This document shows, piece by piece, positions 29,100 through 37,677 of a DNA stretch of 64,000 bases. Location of the stretch: assembly GCA_020638555.1 (NCBI GenBank), contig JACKII010000001.1, positions 186,001 through 250,000 on the forward strand, read 5' to 3'. The position numbers and the translations under genes were made by a program. The first letter of the stretch is position 1; each line of letters begins with the position of its first letter. Below the pieces are notes generated by a model, which was not told the DNA's origin, did no database searches, and saw only the letters and a list, made by a program, of their open reading frames with translations. The stretch is from Alphaproteobacteria bacterium (GTDB taxonomy: Bacteria > Pseudomonadota > Alphaproteobacteria > Bin95).

Positions 29100-30281
29100 T
29101 TAACCGCGCAGCGCCCGTAGGCCGCGGTCGAGGCCGTCGATCGACAGCGGATACATGCGGTTGACCATCAATTCCTTGATGACCTGCGTCGACGGCGTGT
29201 GATCCCAGCGGGTTTCGGGCCGCGGGTTCAGCCAGATCGCGTTCGGCCAGTGGTCCAGCATGCGCTGCAGCCAGACCGCGCCGGCTTCCTCGTTCCAGTG
29301 CTCGACGCTGCCGCCCTTGTAGGTGATCTCGTACGGGCTCATGAAGGCGTCGCCGACGAAGATGACCTTGTAGTCGGTCTGGTAGGTGTTGATCACGTCC
29401 CAGGTCGTATGCCGAACGTCATGGCGGCGGCGGTTGTCCTTCCACAGATACTCGTAGATGCAGTTGTGGAAGTAATAATATTCCAGGTGTTTGAACTCGG
29501 TCCGGGTGGCGGAGAACAGTTCCTCGCAGACACGGATATGGTCGTCCATCGAGCCGCCGACGTCGAAGAACATCAGCAGTTTCACCCGATTGGTGCGCTC
29601 CGGCCGCATGACGATGTCGAGCAGGCCGGCATTTTTGGCCGTGTTGTCGATGGTGGCGTCCAGGTCGAACTCGTCCTCGACGCCGGTGCGGGCGAATTCG
29701 CGCAGGCGGCGCAGCGCGATCTGGATGTTGCGAATGCCCAGTTGCAGCGAGTCGTCGTAATTCTTGTACTCGCGCTTGTCCCAGACCTTCAGCGCCTTGC
29801 CCTGGCGGCGCTTTTTCTGGCCGATGGCCACGCCTTCCGGATTGTAGCCGCCGGTGCCGAAGGGGGAGGTGCCGCCGGTGCCGATCCACTTGTTGCCGCC
29901 GTGGTGCTCGCCCTTTTGCTCTTCGAGGCGCTTTTTCAGCTCCTCCATCACCTTTTCCCAGCCGCCCATGGCCTCGATCTTGGCCTTGTCCTCGTCCGAG
30001 AGCAGCAGTTCGGCCTGCTTGGCCAGCCATTCGTCGGGAATGTCCTCGCCGAACAGGCCCTGGGTGACGTCTTCGATACCTTTGAAGAACTGGCCGAACA
30101 CCCGGTCGTAGCGGTCGAAATACTTCTCGTCCTTCACCAGGCAGGCGCGAGAGAGGTAGTAGAAGTCGTCGATGTTGTACATGACGAGGTTCTTCTGCAT
30201 CGCCTCGACCAACATCAGCCATTCGCGGATGGTCGCCGGGATCTTGGCGGCCTTCACCTGGAAGAAAAAGTCGATGAACAT
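29100..30281 (-). CDS. VWA-domain protein, CoxE-like
   Basis: 393 residues. The C-terminal part is a VWA domain with MFFDVGGSMDDH as the MIDAS (Asp and second Ser kept, first Ser replaced by Gly), LEYYYFHNCIYEYLW and KVIFVGDAFMSPYEI, all typical of CoxE/DUF58-neighbour proteins. The N-terminal half has a charged, helical region with WEKVMEELKKRLEEQKGEHHGGNKWIG and a GTGGTSPFGTGGYNPEG stretch. Family context: CoxE acts with MoxR-type AAA+ ATPases as metal-cofactor insertion or remodelling chaperones. It is last in a minus unit with two MoxR ATPases; the client is not in the window. Confidence 0.9.
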   Translation of the reverse strand: MFIDFFFQVKAAKIPATIREWLMLVEAMQKNLVMYNIDDFYYLSRACLVKDEKYFDRYDRVFGQFFKGIEDVTQGLFGEDIPDEWLAKQAELLLSDEDKAKIEAMGGWEKVMEELKKRLEEQKGEHHGGNKWIGTGGTSPFGTGGYNPEGVAIGQKKRRQGKALKVWDKREYKNYDDSLQLGIRNIQIALRRLREFARTGVEDEFDLDATIDNTAKNAGLLDIVMRPERTNRVKLLMFFDVGGSMDDHIRVCEELFSATRTEFKHLEYYYFHNCIYEYLWKDNRRRHDVRHTTWDVINTYQTDYKVIFVGDAFMSPYEITYKGGSVEHWNEEAGAVWLQRMLDHWPNAIWLNPRPETRWDHTPSTQVIKELMVNRMYPLSIDGLDRGLRALRG

Positions 30282-30324
30282 GGGCTAAGCCCTCCTATTG
30301 GCGCGCCGACGCACTATACCATGG

Positions 30325-30423
30325 CGTCATTGCGAGGCGAAACCGAAGCAATCCAGACCCACGCCATACCGCTCCGTGACGTTTCCTGGATTGCTTCGCC
30401 GCCTGCGGCTCCTCGCAATGACG
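30325..30423. repeat. REP-like palindromic element
   Basis: Outer arms CGTCATTGCGAGG (30325-30337) and CCTCGCAATGACG (30411-30423) are perfect inverse complements; inner arms GAAGCAATCCAG (30345-30356) and CTGGATTGCTTC (30386-30397) form a second perfect stem. This arm pair is a widespread intergenic element in GC-rich proteobacteria. It lies between the VWA gene's start and the MoxR gene's end. Confidence 0.85.
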
Positions 30424-30451
30424 AATGAGCGGGGATGGAGCGCCGTCGCCC

Positions 30452-31297
30452 CTAGCCGCGCTCGCGGCGGTTCAGGAAGATCAACCGTTCGAACAGGTGA
30501 ACGTCCTGCTCGTTCTTCAGCAGCGCGCCGTAGAGCGGCGGGATCGCCTGGGCGCCGTCCTTGCCCTTCAGGTCTTCCGGGTTGATGTCCTCGGCCATCA
30601 GCAGCTTCAGCCAGTCCAGCAATTCGCTGGTGGAGGGCTTTTTCTTGATGCCCGGCACTTCGCGCAGGTTGAAGAACACCTCCATGGCGGCCTTCACCAA
30701 TTCCTGCTTGATGCCCGGATAGTGGACATCGACGATTTCCTGCATCGTTTCCTTTTCGGGGAAGCGGATGTAGTGGAAGAAACAGCGGCGCAGGAAGGCG
30801 TCCGGCAGTTCTTTCTCGTTGTTCGACGTGATGATGACGATCGGCCGGACCTCGGCCTTGATGGTCTCGCCGGTCTCGTAGACGAAGAACTCCATCCGGT
30901 CGAGTTCCTGCAACAGGTCGTTCGGGAACTCGATGTCGGCCTTGTCGATTTCGTCGATCAGCAGCACCACCTTGCCGTCTTGGCTGAACGCCTCCCACAG
31001 CTTGCCCTTGTCGATATAGTTGCGGATGTCCTTCACCCGCTCGTCGCCCAGCTGGGAATCGCGCAGGCGGCTGACCGCGTCGTACTCGTACAGGCCGTGC
31101 TGGGCCTTGGTGGTCGACTTGATGTGCCAGGAGATCATCGGGATGTTGAGCGCGCGGCTGACTTCCTCGGCCAGCATGGTCTTGCCGGTGCCGGGCTCGC
31201 CCTTGATCAGCAGCGGGCGCTCCAGCGTGATCGAGGCGTTGACCGCCAGCATCAGGTCTTCGGTGGCAACGTAGGAGTCGGTGCCTTCAAAACGCAT
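30452..31297 (-). CDS. MoxR-family AAA+ ATPase (downstream paralogue)
   Basis: 281 residues from the ATG at 31297. It has Walker A IKGEPGTGKTMLAEEVS, Walker B VVLLIDEIDKAD, and IITSNNEKELPDAFLRRCFFHYIRFP with sensor 1 and the Arg finger region. MoxR ATPases act as chaperones with VWA proteins; here the VWA gene follows at 171 bases. The start may instead be a TTG at 31303: AGGAG lies eight bases before that TTG but 14 before the ATG. It has a wide gap to the thioesterase gene and may have its own promoter. Confidence 0.92.
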   Translation of the reverse strand: MRFEGTDSYVATEDLMLAVNASITLERPLLIKGEPGTGKTMLAEEVSRALNIPMISWHIKSTTKAQHGLYEYDAVSRLRDSQLGDERVKDIRNYIDKGKLWEAFSQDGKVVLLIDEIDKADIEFPNDLLQELDRMEFFVYETGETIKAEVRPIVIITSNNEKELPDAFLRRCFFHYIRFPEKETMQEIVDVHYPGIKQELVKAAMEVFFNLREVPGIKKKPSTSELLDWLKLLMAEDINPEDLKGKDGAQAIPPLYGALLKNEQDVHLFERLIFLNRRERG

Positions 31298-31409
31298 GGA
31301 CAAGGGTTGTGCTCCTGGGAGTTTGACTTTCACGTGCGACGCACCGTAGCGGCGCGGCGAATGCACGGCAAGCGCGGGATTGCGGGGGGAATGGGCTTTC
31401 GATCGGTCG

Positions 31410-31829
31410 TTATTTCCGCGGCGCCAGCACCATTTGCGTCTGGGTCACCACGCCGGCGAGGCGGCCGCCGTCGACGGTGACGCGGGTTTGCCAGACCATG
31501 GTGCTCCGGCCCTTGTGCAGGGCGGTGGTCTCGCCGATGAGTTTCGCACCGGCCGGGGCGCCGGCCAGAAAGTTGGTCTTGCTCTCCAGTGTCGTCGTGC
31601 CGAAGCCTTCGTCCAGATTCACCATGGCGGCGGCCCCGCCCATGGTGTCGGCAAAGGCCATCAGCGCGCCGCCATGGCAGATGGCCGGCCGGGTGCAGAG
31701 CTCGTCGCGCACCAGCATTTCCGCCGTCAGCCGGTCGTGGCTGGCTTCGGTAAAGCGGATGCCCAGCAGGCGGGCGAACGGCAGCGGGTTGTCGTTCAGC
31801 CACGCTACCAGGTCGCCCGTCATCGCCAT
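31410..31829 (-). CDS. hotdog-fold thioesterase, PaaI family
   Basis: 139 residues with the motif CHGGALMAFADTMGGAA, the conserved HGG turn and catalytic Asp of PaaI/YbgC-type acyl-CoA thioesterases. LLGIRFTEASHDRLTAEMLVRDE before it is the first strand pair, and TLESKTNFLAGAPAGAKLIGETTALHKGRSTMVWQT the rest of the sheet. It starts ATGGCGATG and overlaps the stop of the MoxR gene by one base (TGATG), so it is in the same transcript. The acyl-CoA substrate is unknown. Confidence 0.88.
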   Translation of the reverse strand: MAMTGDLVAWLNDNPLPFARLLGIRFTEASHDRLTAEMLVRDELCTRPAICHGGALMAFADTMGGAAAMVNLDEGFGTTTLESKTNFLAGAPAGAKLIGETTALHKGRSTMVWQTRVTVDGGRLAGVVTQTQMVLAPRK

Positions 31830-32785
31830 CACGCCACCGCCTTCTCGGCGCTGCGGATGAACTCGTAAAGGTGCTGGTCGACCGCCTGGATGTCTTCCTC
31901 GAACTTCAGGAAGACGTTCAGGGTCTCGCGCACCATGTCGGCGTCGAGCTCGTTGGCGTGCAGCAGCAGCAGCACCCGCGCCCAGTCGATGGTTTCGGAG
32001 ACGCTCGGCTGCTTTTTCAGGTCCATTTCGCGCACGGACTGCACAAAATGCACCAGTTGCGTGCGCAGCGCCGGCGGGATGTCCGGCACGCGCGCCCGGA
32101 TGATCTCGCGTTCCAGCTTGGCGTCCGGGAACGGCACGAACAGGTGCAGGCAGCGCCGCTTCAGCGCGTCCGACATGTCGCGGGTGTTGTTGGAAGTCAG
32201 GAACACATAGGGCCGTTTCTTCGCCTTGATCGTGCCCAGTTCCGGAATGGTGATCTGGAATTCGGAGAGGATTTCCAACAGGAACGCTTCGAACTCGTGG
32301 TCGGACTTGTCGACCTCGTCGATCAGCAACACACAGCCATCGTCCTCGCGCAGGGCCTGCAACAGCGGTCGCGGCGCCAGGAAGCGTTCGGAGAAGAACA
32401 CGTCGGAGTGCCGGTGCAACTGGTCCATGGACTCGGCCAGTCCCTTCGCGCCCTGCAGCACCTCCTCCATCTTGTCCTTCAGGATCTGCGTGTAGAGGAG
32501 CTGCTTGGCATAGCGCCACTCGTACAACGCCTTGCCCTCGTCCAGGCCCTCATAGCATTGCAGGCGGATCAGCGGCGCCTCCAGATAGGCGGAGGTGGTG
32601 TTGGCGAGCTCGGTCTTGCCGACGCCCGCCGGGCCTTCGATCAGGATCGGCTTTTCCAAATGGCAGGCGACATACAGGGCCGTCGCGATGGTGCGCGAGC
32701 AGATATAGCCCAGTTCGGCATAGCCCTGTTGGATACGCTCGATCGATTGCAGCTTTTCTGCGCGCGTGGCGGCAAGGTCGGTCAT
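31829..32785 (-). CDS. MoxR-family AAA+ ATPase (upstream paralogue)
   Basis: 318 residues from the ATG at 32785. Walker A IEGPAGVGKTELANTTS, Walker B VLLIDEVDKSD, LTSNNTRDMSDALKRRCLHLFVPFP with sensor 1 and Arg finger. It differs from the downstream MoxR protein in having an N-terminal helix and a distinct YEGLDEGKALYEWRYAKQLL insert, so the two are old paralogues rather than recent copies. It heads the minus-strand unit MoxR - thioesterase - MoxR - VWA. Confidence 0.92.
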   Translation of the reverse strand: MTDLAATRAEKLQSIERIQQGYAELGYICSRTIATALYVACHLEKPILIEGPAGVGKTELANTTSAYLEAPLIRLQCYEGLDEGKALYEWRYAKQLLYTQILKDKMEEVLQGAKGLAESMDQLHRHSDVFFSERFLAPRPLLQALREDDGCVLLIDEVDKSDHEFEAFLLEILSEFQITIPELGTIKAKKRPYVFLTSNNTRDMSDALKRRCLHLFVPFPDAKLEREIIRARVPDIPPALRTQLVHFVQSVREMDLKKQPSVSETIDWARVLLLLHANELDADMVRETLNVFLKFEEDIQAVDQHLYEFIRSAEKAVA

Positions 32786-32917
32786 GAGGCGGCAAGGGCT
32801 CCGAAAACGGCACGGGTGGATGGCCGTTCGCACGGCCTTAGACGTTGGTCGCATCATGCCCGTGCCGCGCGCCGCCCGCAAGCGGGGCGCGAAGTCACGG
32901 GGTTGCGTGCACCCGGC

Positions 32918-34348
32918 TTACTCCGCGGCGCGGCTTGCAGCCTGCCTGGCCGGCCATTCCGGGCTGTCGCCGCCCAACACCGGCGTCGGCCGGTCCCAGC
33001 GCGGCGGGGTCTCGGAGAGCCGGAGGATCGGCCCCAGATGGCGGAGCGGCCCGAATGCCGGCCGGGTTTCGATGCGCAGCGCATCCAGTTCATCGGCCGA
33101 CAGGTCCATGCCCGGCTGCTGGTAGCCGACATCGCCCTGGCGGTGGATGAACATGCCGGACTGGCAGAGCGAGACGCGCACGTGATAGCTGCCGCCTTCC
33201 GTGGCACGACGGGCGAGCGCCAGCAGAATGCCATAGGCGGCCAGATAACCGGTGGTGTAGTCGCAGGCCGCAGCCGGCAGCAATTGCGGCCGTTCCGGCG
33301 TTCCCTCGTGGCAGATGCCGGTCATGGTCTGAGCCACCTGCTCCCAGCCGCCGCGGTGGCTGAACGGGCCGTCGGCGCCATAGCAACTGATCGAGGCGTA
33401 GATCAGGCCGGGCCGGATTGCCGCCAGTTCCTCCGGCCCGAAGCCGAGGCCGCCGATCATGCCGGGGCGGTAACCCTGGCTGAACACGTCGGCTTGCTGC
33501 ACCAGCTCTTTGAGGCGGGCGTTGTCGACCGGGTCCTTCAGGTTCAGATAGCAGGAGCGCTTGCCGTGGCTGGTATCCATCACGTGCTCGGCGATCTGGG
33601 GCAGGCCCTCGGCGGTGACCATCAGCACCTCGGCGCCATGCTCGGCCAGTGTGCGACCGCAGATCGGCCCGGCCAGGATGCGCGTCAGGTCGAGCGCGCG
33701 AATGCCGGAGAGCGGCCGGTCGCCCGCCGGCAGCGGCTCCGGCGCGCTGTCGGCGATCTTGATCACCTCGACAATGGGCTTGGCGGCCAGCACCCGGCCG
33801 TGCTCGCTGGCCAACCATTCGGCGTTGGTGCGGACCATGCCGCCGCAAACCCGGTGCTCGTCGATGGCGGCTTCGAGGTCGAGCGCGTCCCATTGCCCGA
33901 CGGCGTTGGCCACCGACTCGGGGTTCGGCTCACAACCCAGCAGTTTCAGCATGCGCGCCTGCAGGTTGGGCAGGCCGAAATGCGGCAGCACCCAGCGGCC
34001 GTCCCTGGTGGGCCAGGGTTGGGTGATGGCGATCATCGCCTCATGGTTCTTGTTCACCACCGGCCGGAACACTCCGCCTTCGTCCGGCCGCTGCATATAG
34101 AGCGACGAGCGCAGGCCGGCGGCGGCGTGGCGGACGTCGATGGCGACCTTCTGTCGGCGACCGCTCTTCAATTCCCACAGGTCGTTGACCGCGGTGCCGA
34201 CCCCGGCCAGGACCGCGGCGCAGGTCTCGCCGATTTTGAACTTGGTCGAGAACACCGGGTCGGCGCCGGTGATGGTCACCTCGCCGGTCGCCGGCAGGCC
34301 CTTGTCGCGGGCGGCCATGACCTCTTCGAAGGCGGTGGGGTTGGACAT
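32918..34348 (-). CDS. CaiB/BaiF CoA-transferase with apparently permuted halves
   Basis: 476 residues, longer than the usual 380-410. From about residue 205 it shows a normal N-terminal half (IRALDLTRILAGPICGRTLAEHGAEVLMV, FSQGYRPGMIGGLGFGPEEL, CDYTTGYLAAYGILLAL with the catalytic Asp), and ends HLGPILRLSETPPRWDRPTPVLGG, like the family's C-terminal tail. The central segment normally lying between these is missing. Instead residues 35-200 read like it: GRRQKVAIDVRHAA, RDGRWVLPHFGLPNLQARMLKLL, WDALDLEAAIDEHRVCGGMVRTNAEWLASEHG. The arrangement is consistent with a permutation. Substrate unknown. Single gene; 131-bp gap to the MoxR unit. Confidence 0.87.
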   Translation of the reverse strand: MSNPTAFEEVMAARDKGLPATGEVTITGADPVFSTKFKIGETCAAVLAGVGTAVNDLWELKSGRRQKVAIDVRHAAAGLRSSLYMQRPDEGGVFRPVVNKNHEAMIAITQPWPTRDGRWVLPHFGLPNLQARMLKLLGCEPNPESVANAVGQWDALDLEAAIDEHRVCGGMVRTNAEWLASEHGRVLAAKPIVEVIKIADSAPEPLPAGDRPLSGIRALDLTRILAGPICGRTLAEHGAEVLMVTAEGLPQIAEHVMDTSHGKRSCYLNLKDPVDNARLKELVQQADVFSQGYRPGMIGGLGFGPEELAAIRPGLIYASISCYGADGPFSHRGGWEQVAQTMTGICHEGTPERPQLLPAAACDYTTGYLAAYGILLALARRATEGGSYHVRVSLCQSGMFIHRQGDVGYQQPGMDLSADELDALRIETRPAFGPLRHLGPILRLSETPPRWDRPTPVLGGDSPEWPARQAASRAAE

Positions 34349-34421
34349 GGGCGGTTCCTCCTGTCAGTCGGAATTCTGGTGCGGCCGGCGCGGTCGGTGT
34401 TCCGGTCGTGCGGCGACGTCG

Positions 34422-34820
34422 CTAGACGTCCGCCAGTTTCTCCCACCAGATCGTGCGTCGCTCGGCCGGCTTGCCGCCATAGGAGCGCAGCGGCGGACGC
34501 AGCACCATCAGGTCGCCCTCGAACGAGACCTCGCGCACCTGTTGCGTGCCCATGCGGGCCGGGTCGGAGGCGGCGTCGACCGTGGTGACGAGCGTCTGGC
34601 CGTCGAAGGTGTAGGCGCCGGCATAGCAGGAATACTCGCGCGTCTGGCCCTCCGGAATCGTCTTGCGGGCATCGACGATGGAGGCGGACAGGCGGCCGTC
34701 GGCGGTGAGCACGACGCGGCCGATGACGGCTTCGCCGCCGAAGGGCGGGGCGACCGGGTTGCCGTCGGCGTCCACCGCTTCGGCGCGCACCAGGCGCCAG
34801 GTTCCGACATGCTTGGGCAT
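34422..34820 (-). CDS. lipocalin-like domain protein
   Basis: 132 residues from the ATG at 34820. GTWRLVRAEAVDADGNPV followed by GRVVLTADGRLSASIVDA and YAGAYTFDGQTLVTTVDAASDPARMG form the beta-hairpin pattern of the lipocalin-like family (PF13924 style), ending WWEKLADV. No signal peptide, so it is cytoplasmic. It probably binds a small ligand or acts as an enzyme accessory; no function is assigned. Divergent from the cupin gene across 110 bp. Confidence 0.75.
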   Translation of the reverse strand: MPKHVGTWRLVRAEAVDADGNPVAPPFGGEAVIGRVVLTADGRLSASIVDARKTIPEGQTREYSCYAGAYTFDGQTLVTTVDAASDPARMGTQQVREVSFEGDLMVLRPPLRSYGGKPAERRTIWWEKLADV

Positions 34821-34930
34821 CAGTTTGGTTTTCCGGTTTGTCGCAGGATGGTTCGAAGGTACAATTATCATTCGCGAATGCGCACCGCTCGGCAAGACCG
34901 GATGCGCCCGGTCCGGCAGGAGGATCCATC

Positions 34931-35731
34931 ATGCAAGCCGTCGCCAGCACCGACACTAGGCCCATTCCCGTCGTCGAGAAGGTCGGCGCCGGCTCCCGCA
35001 CCGACTATATCGGCAGCCCCGGCATTATCGATGCCAACCCACAGGCCTTTCTGGTCGACCGGTTGTATCCGGGCGCCCACATCGCGCCGCACTTTCACGA
35101 TGTCGACCAGTATCAGGTCGTGGTCGGCGGCTTTTGCACCATGGGCAAGAAGGCGGCACCGCCGGTGACCTTCCAATACGCCGACGCCTATACGCCCTAT
35201 GGTCCGATCAAGGGCGAGGAAAAGGGGTTTGTCTTTTTCACCCTGCGGCCGGTGGCGAGCGGCGGGTTTTTCCCGATGCCCGGCAGCCGCGAACACATGC
35301 CCGGCCGGGCCGGCCGCAATATTGCCGGCCATTTCGACCGCTCCGGGCCGCGGCCGGCGGTGGGCGAGTGCGTGGCGGCGGCGTTGATGGACGGCCAGAA
35401 CGACGGGGTCGATGCCCGCGGTTATCGCCTGGGCGCGGGTGCCTCCATGACCGGCCCGGTCTCGGACGGCGGCGGCCAGTACTATCTGGTCTGCGAGGGC
35501 GAGGTGGCGCAGCACGGCAAGACGCTGCCGCAATGGTCGCTGCTGTACGTCGCGGCGGGCGAGCCCGCTCCGGTGCTGACCGCCGGCGCGGAAGGTGCCG
35601 ACGTGCTGATGCTGCAATTCTGCCGCCCCGGCGACCGGCCGGGCTCGAACCCGGCGGAACTGGCCAAGCGCGATCCCAACGCCTACCGCCACCGCCCCGG
35701 CGCTCCCGCCAGCGAGTCGGTGCGGCGCTAA
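34931..35731 (+). CDS. cupin-fold protein (two cupin-like halves)
   Basis: 266 residues starting at the ATG at 34931 after AGGAGG. The first half has HFHDVDQYQVVVGG, which fits the cupin 1 metal motif in part (H-x-H, then acidic and Gln). The second half has GGQYYLVCEGEVAQHGKTLPQWSLLYVAAGEP, a typical second barrel with no His cluster. The exact family is not recognised; roles range from oxygenases to epimerases and sensors. It precedes the rutA-like gene by 144 bases with the same direction. Confidence 0.75.
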   Translation: MQAVASTDTRPIPVVEKVGAGSRTDYIGSPGIIDANPQAFLVDRLYPGAHIAPHFHDVDQYQVVVGGFCTMGKKAAPPVTFQYADAYTPYGPIKGEEKGFVFFTLRPVASGGFFPMPGSREHMPGRAGRNIAGHFDRSGPRPAVGECVAAALMDGQNDGVDARGYRLGAGASMTGPVSDGGGQYYLVCEGEVAQHGKTLPQWSLLYVAAGEPAPVLTAGAEGADVLMLQFCRPGDRPGSNPAELAKRDPNAYRHRPGAPASESVRR

Positions 35732-35875
35732 AGCGGTCGGCCAGCTTGATCGGGAGGGATTACCGGGTGGTCGTGTTTGATTGCACCCCGGCCCTTGCCC
35801 TGACCTTGCCGATCCGATCGTTTGGCACGTTGCTTGCTCCGGAGAGAGAACACCATCTCTCGGGAGCCCGCGACC

Positions 35876-36958
35876 ATGGACATCGGCGTCTTTCTTCCCA
35901 TTGCCAATAACGGTTGGTTGATCACCAAAACCTCACCTCAATACTTGCCAAGCTTTCAACTCAATCAGACCATTACGCGGAAAGCGGAAGAATATGGCCT
36001 GGATTTCGTGCTCTCCATGGTCAAGCTGCGCGGGTTTGGCGGTGAGACCGAGTTTTGGGATTATGCCCACGAATCGTTCACGCTGATGGCCGGCCTCGCG
36101 GCGGTTACCGAGCGGATCAAGCTGTTCGCCTCCGTTGCCGTGTTGACGCTGCCGCCGGCCATGGTCGCGCGCATGGCGGTCACCATCGACTCGATCGCGC
36201 CCGGGCGCTTCGGCGTGAACATCGTCTCCGGATGGGCCAAGGACGAATACACGCAAATGGGCCTGTGGCCGGGAGACGCGTATTTCGGCTACCGCTACGC
36301 CTACAGTTCCGAATACGTGCAGGTGATGAAGGATTTATGGGAGACCGGCCGCTCCGACTTCAAGGGCGGGCATTTCACCATGGACGACTGCCGTCTGCTG
36401 CCGCAGCCCTCGGGCAGGATCGAACTGGTCGCCGCCGGCCAGAGCGACACCGGCATGGCATTCACCGCAGAATACTGTGACTATCAGTTCGTGCTGGGGA
36501 CCGGCGTCAACACGCCGGCTGCCTTCGCACCCACCAATGAGCGCTTGACGCAGGCGGCGGCTGTCAGCGGCCGCGATGTCGGGTCCTATGTGCTGATGAT
36601 GGTCATCGCCGACGAAACCGACGAAGCCGCCATGGCCAAATGGCAGGACTATCACGACAACGCCGACACGGACGCCCTGGCCTGGATGGCGGGCCAGGGC
36701 GCGGGCGACCCGAACGCGGATGCCCAGGGTACGGCCAGCTCCATCACCGCGCCGGAAGGGGCGGTCAATTTCAACATGGGAACCTTGGTTGGGTCTTACG
36801 AGAGCGTTGCCCGCATGCTGGACGAGGCGGCCAGCGTGCCGGGAACCAAGGGCATCATGCTGACCTTCGACGATTTCGTGGCGGGGATCGAGGCCTTCGG
36901 CACCCGAATCCAGCCATTGATGGCATCGCGCGCCGACCAGGCGACCGCTGCAGCCTAG
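35876..36958 (+). CDS. rutA: pyrimidine monooxygenase RutA (LLM flavoprotein)
   Basis: FMN-dependent luciferase-like oxygenase that opens the uracil ring between N3 and C4 to give ureidoacrylate peracid. 360 residues. The match to E. coli RutA is obvious: [74 protein letters not shown], and [30 protein letters not shown] at 35876 with GGGAG nine bases upstream. The rutBCDEF genes and a RutR regulator are not next to it; the following gene is convergent. Either the rest is elsewhere or the substrate is a related pyrimidine. Confidence 0.92.
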   Translation: MDIGVFLPIANNGWLITKTSPQYLPSFQLNQTITRKAEEYGLDFVLSMVKLRGFGGETEFWDYAHESFTLMAGLAAVTERIKLFASVAVLTLPPAMVARMAVTIDSIAPGRFGVNIVSGWAKDEYTQMGLWPGDAYFGYRYAYSSEYVQVMKDLWETGRSDFKGGHFTMDDCRLLPQPSGRIELVAAGQSDTGMAFTAEYCDYQFVLGTGVNTPAAFAPTNERLTQAAAVSGRDVGSYVLMMVIADETDEAAMAKWQDYHDNADTDALAWMAGQGAGDPNADAQGTASSITAPEGAVNFNMGTLVGSYESVARMLDEAASVPGTKGIMLTFDDFVAGIEAFGTRIQPLMASRADQATAAA

Positions 36959-36979
36959 TGTGGTTCCGGTCCTGGTTGC

Positions 36980-37106
36980 CCCACTCTCCTGCCCATCTCC
37001 CGCGCAAGCGGGAGCCCATGCCTGAGAGCGTCTCACAGGACACGGACTCTGTATTTGCCTCTCAGGCATGGGTCCCCGCTTCCGCGAGGACAGGGGAGAT
37101 GGGGGT
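36980..37106. repeat. intergenic dyad element (second sequence type)
   Basis: A long imperfect dyad: the left half runs from CCCCACTCTCCTGCCCATCT to CCCATGCCTGAGAG and the right half from CTCTCAGGCATGGGTCCCCG to CAGGGGAGATGGGG. The inner CCCATGCCTGAGAG/CTCTCAGGCATGGG stem is exact over 14 bases. It lies between convergent rutA and the SnoaL-like gene. Confidence 0.75.
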
Positions 37107-37167
37107 GTGCCAGCGGGAAAAGACTCCGCTCTAGGCGAGCGACCCGTCGCGCCGGCGCGCGTGGCGC

Positions 37168-37539
37168 TCAGTCCGTCTTGGTCGACTGCCAGGCCACCAT
37201 CTGCCACTGGCCGCCGCGCTTGGCGTAGACGTCGGTGAAGCGCACGGCGAAGGAGATCGGCGAGCCGGCGCGGTCGATGCTGATCTCGGCACGGCCGGTG
37301 AGCACCACCGTTTCGCCCAGGTCCTGGGCCTTCACGTCCGACGGCGTGCAGGCCTTGTAGACCGTGGCGCCGGACTGCATCGCGCCGATCAGGGTCGCCT
37401 TGGTATCCATCCGGGCCGAGGAGTGGGTGTAGACCAGATCGTCGGCGATGATGGTGTCGAGCTTGGCATAGTCCTGGGCGGCCATGGCGTCCATGCGGGC
37501 CTTGTCGAGCGCGATCACGGTGGCGGCGTTGTCGGCCAT
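37168..37539 (-). CDS. SnoaL/NTF2-like protein (DUF4440 type)
   Basis: 123 residues from the ATG at 37539. MDAMAAQDYAKLDTIIADDLVYTHSSARMDTKATLIGAM is the helix and first strand of the NTF2-like fold, and VVLTGRAEISIDRAGSPISFAVRFTDVYAKRGGQWQMVAWQSTK its sheet. Members are small ligand-binding or isomerase-like proteins; nothing gives a specific function. GAGGAAA lies upstream of the start. Divergent from an LLM oxidoreductase gene. Confidence 0.82.
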   Translation of the reverse strand: MADNAATVIALDKARMDAMAAQDYAKLDTIIADDLVYTHSSARMDTKATLIGAMQSGATVYKACTPSDVKAQDLGETVVLTGRAEISIDRAGSPISFAVRFTDVYAKRGGQWQMVAWQSTKTD

Positions 37540-37677
37540 TGTCGGGGTTTCCTCTGGGGTCTGTTCGGGTTTTTGGGTCCATCGGGTTGATGGGGGGCGA
37601 CTATAGGCGGCCCTGTTCCGTGCGCCTATAGTGTCCGCCAATGGAGACCCGACGCTCCTGCCAGGAGGAACCCCCCC

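Noticed and set aside
31325..31340. CACGTG with flanking TTTCACGTGCGA as a third parS
   Set aside because: Only one half agrees with the consensus, and it is far from parAB; CACGTG alone is common in this DNA.
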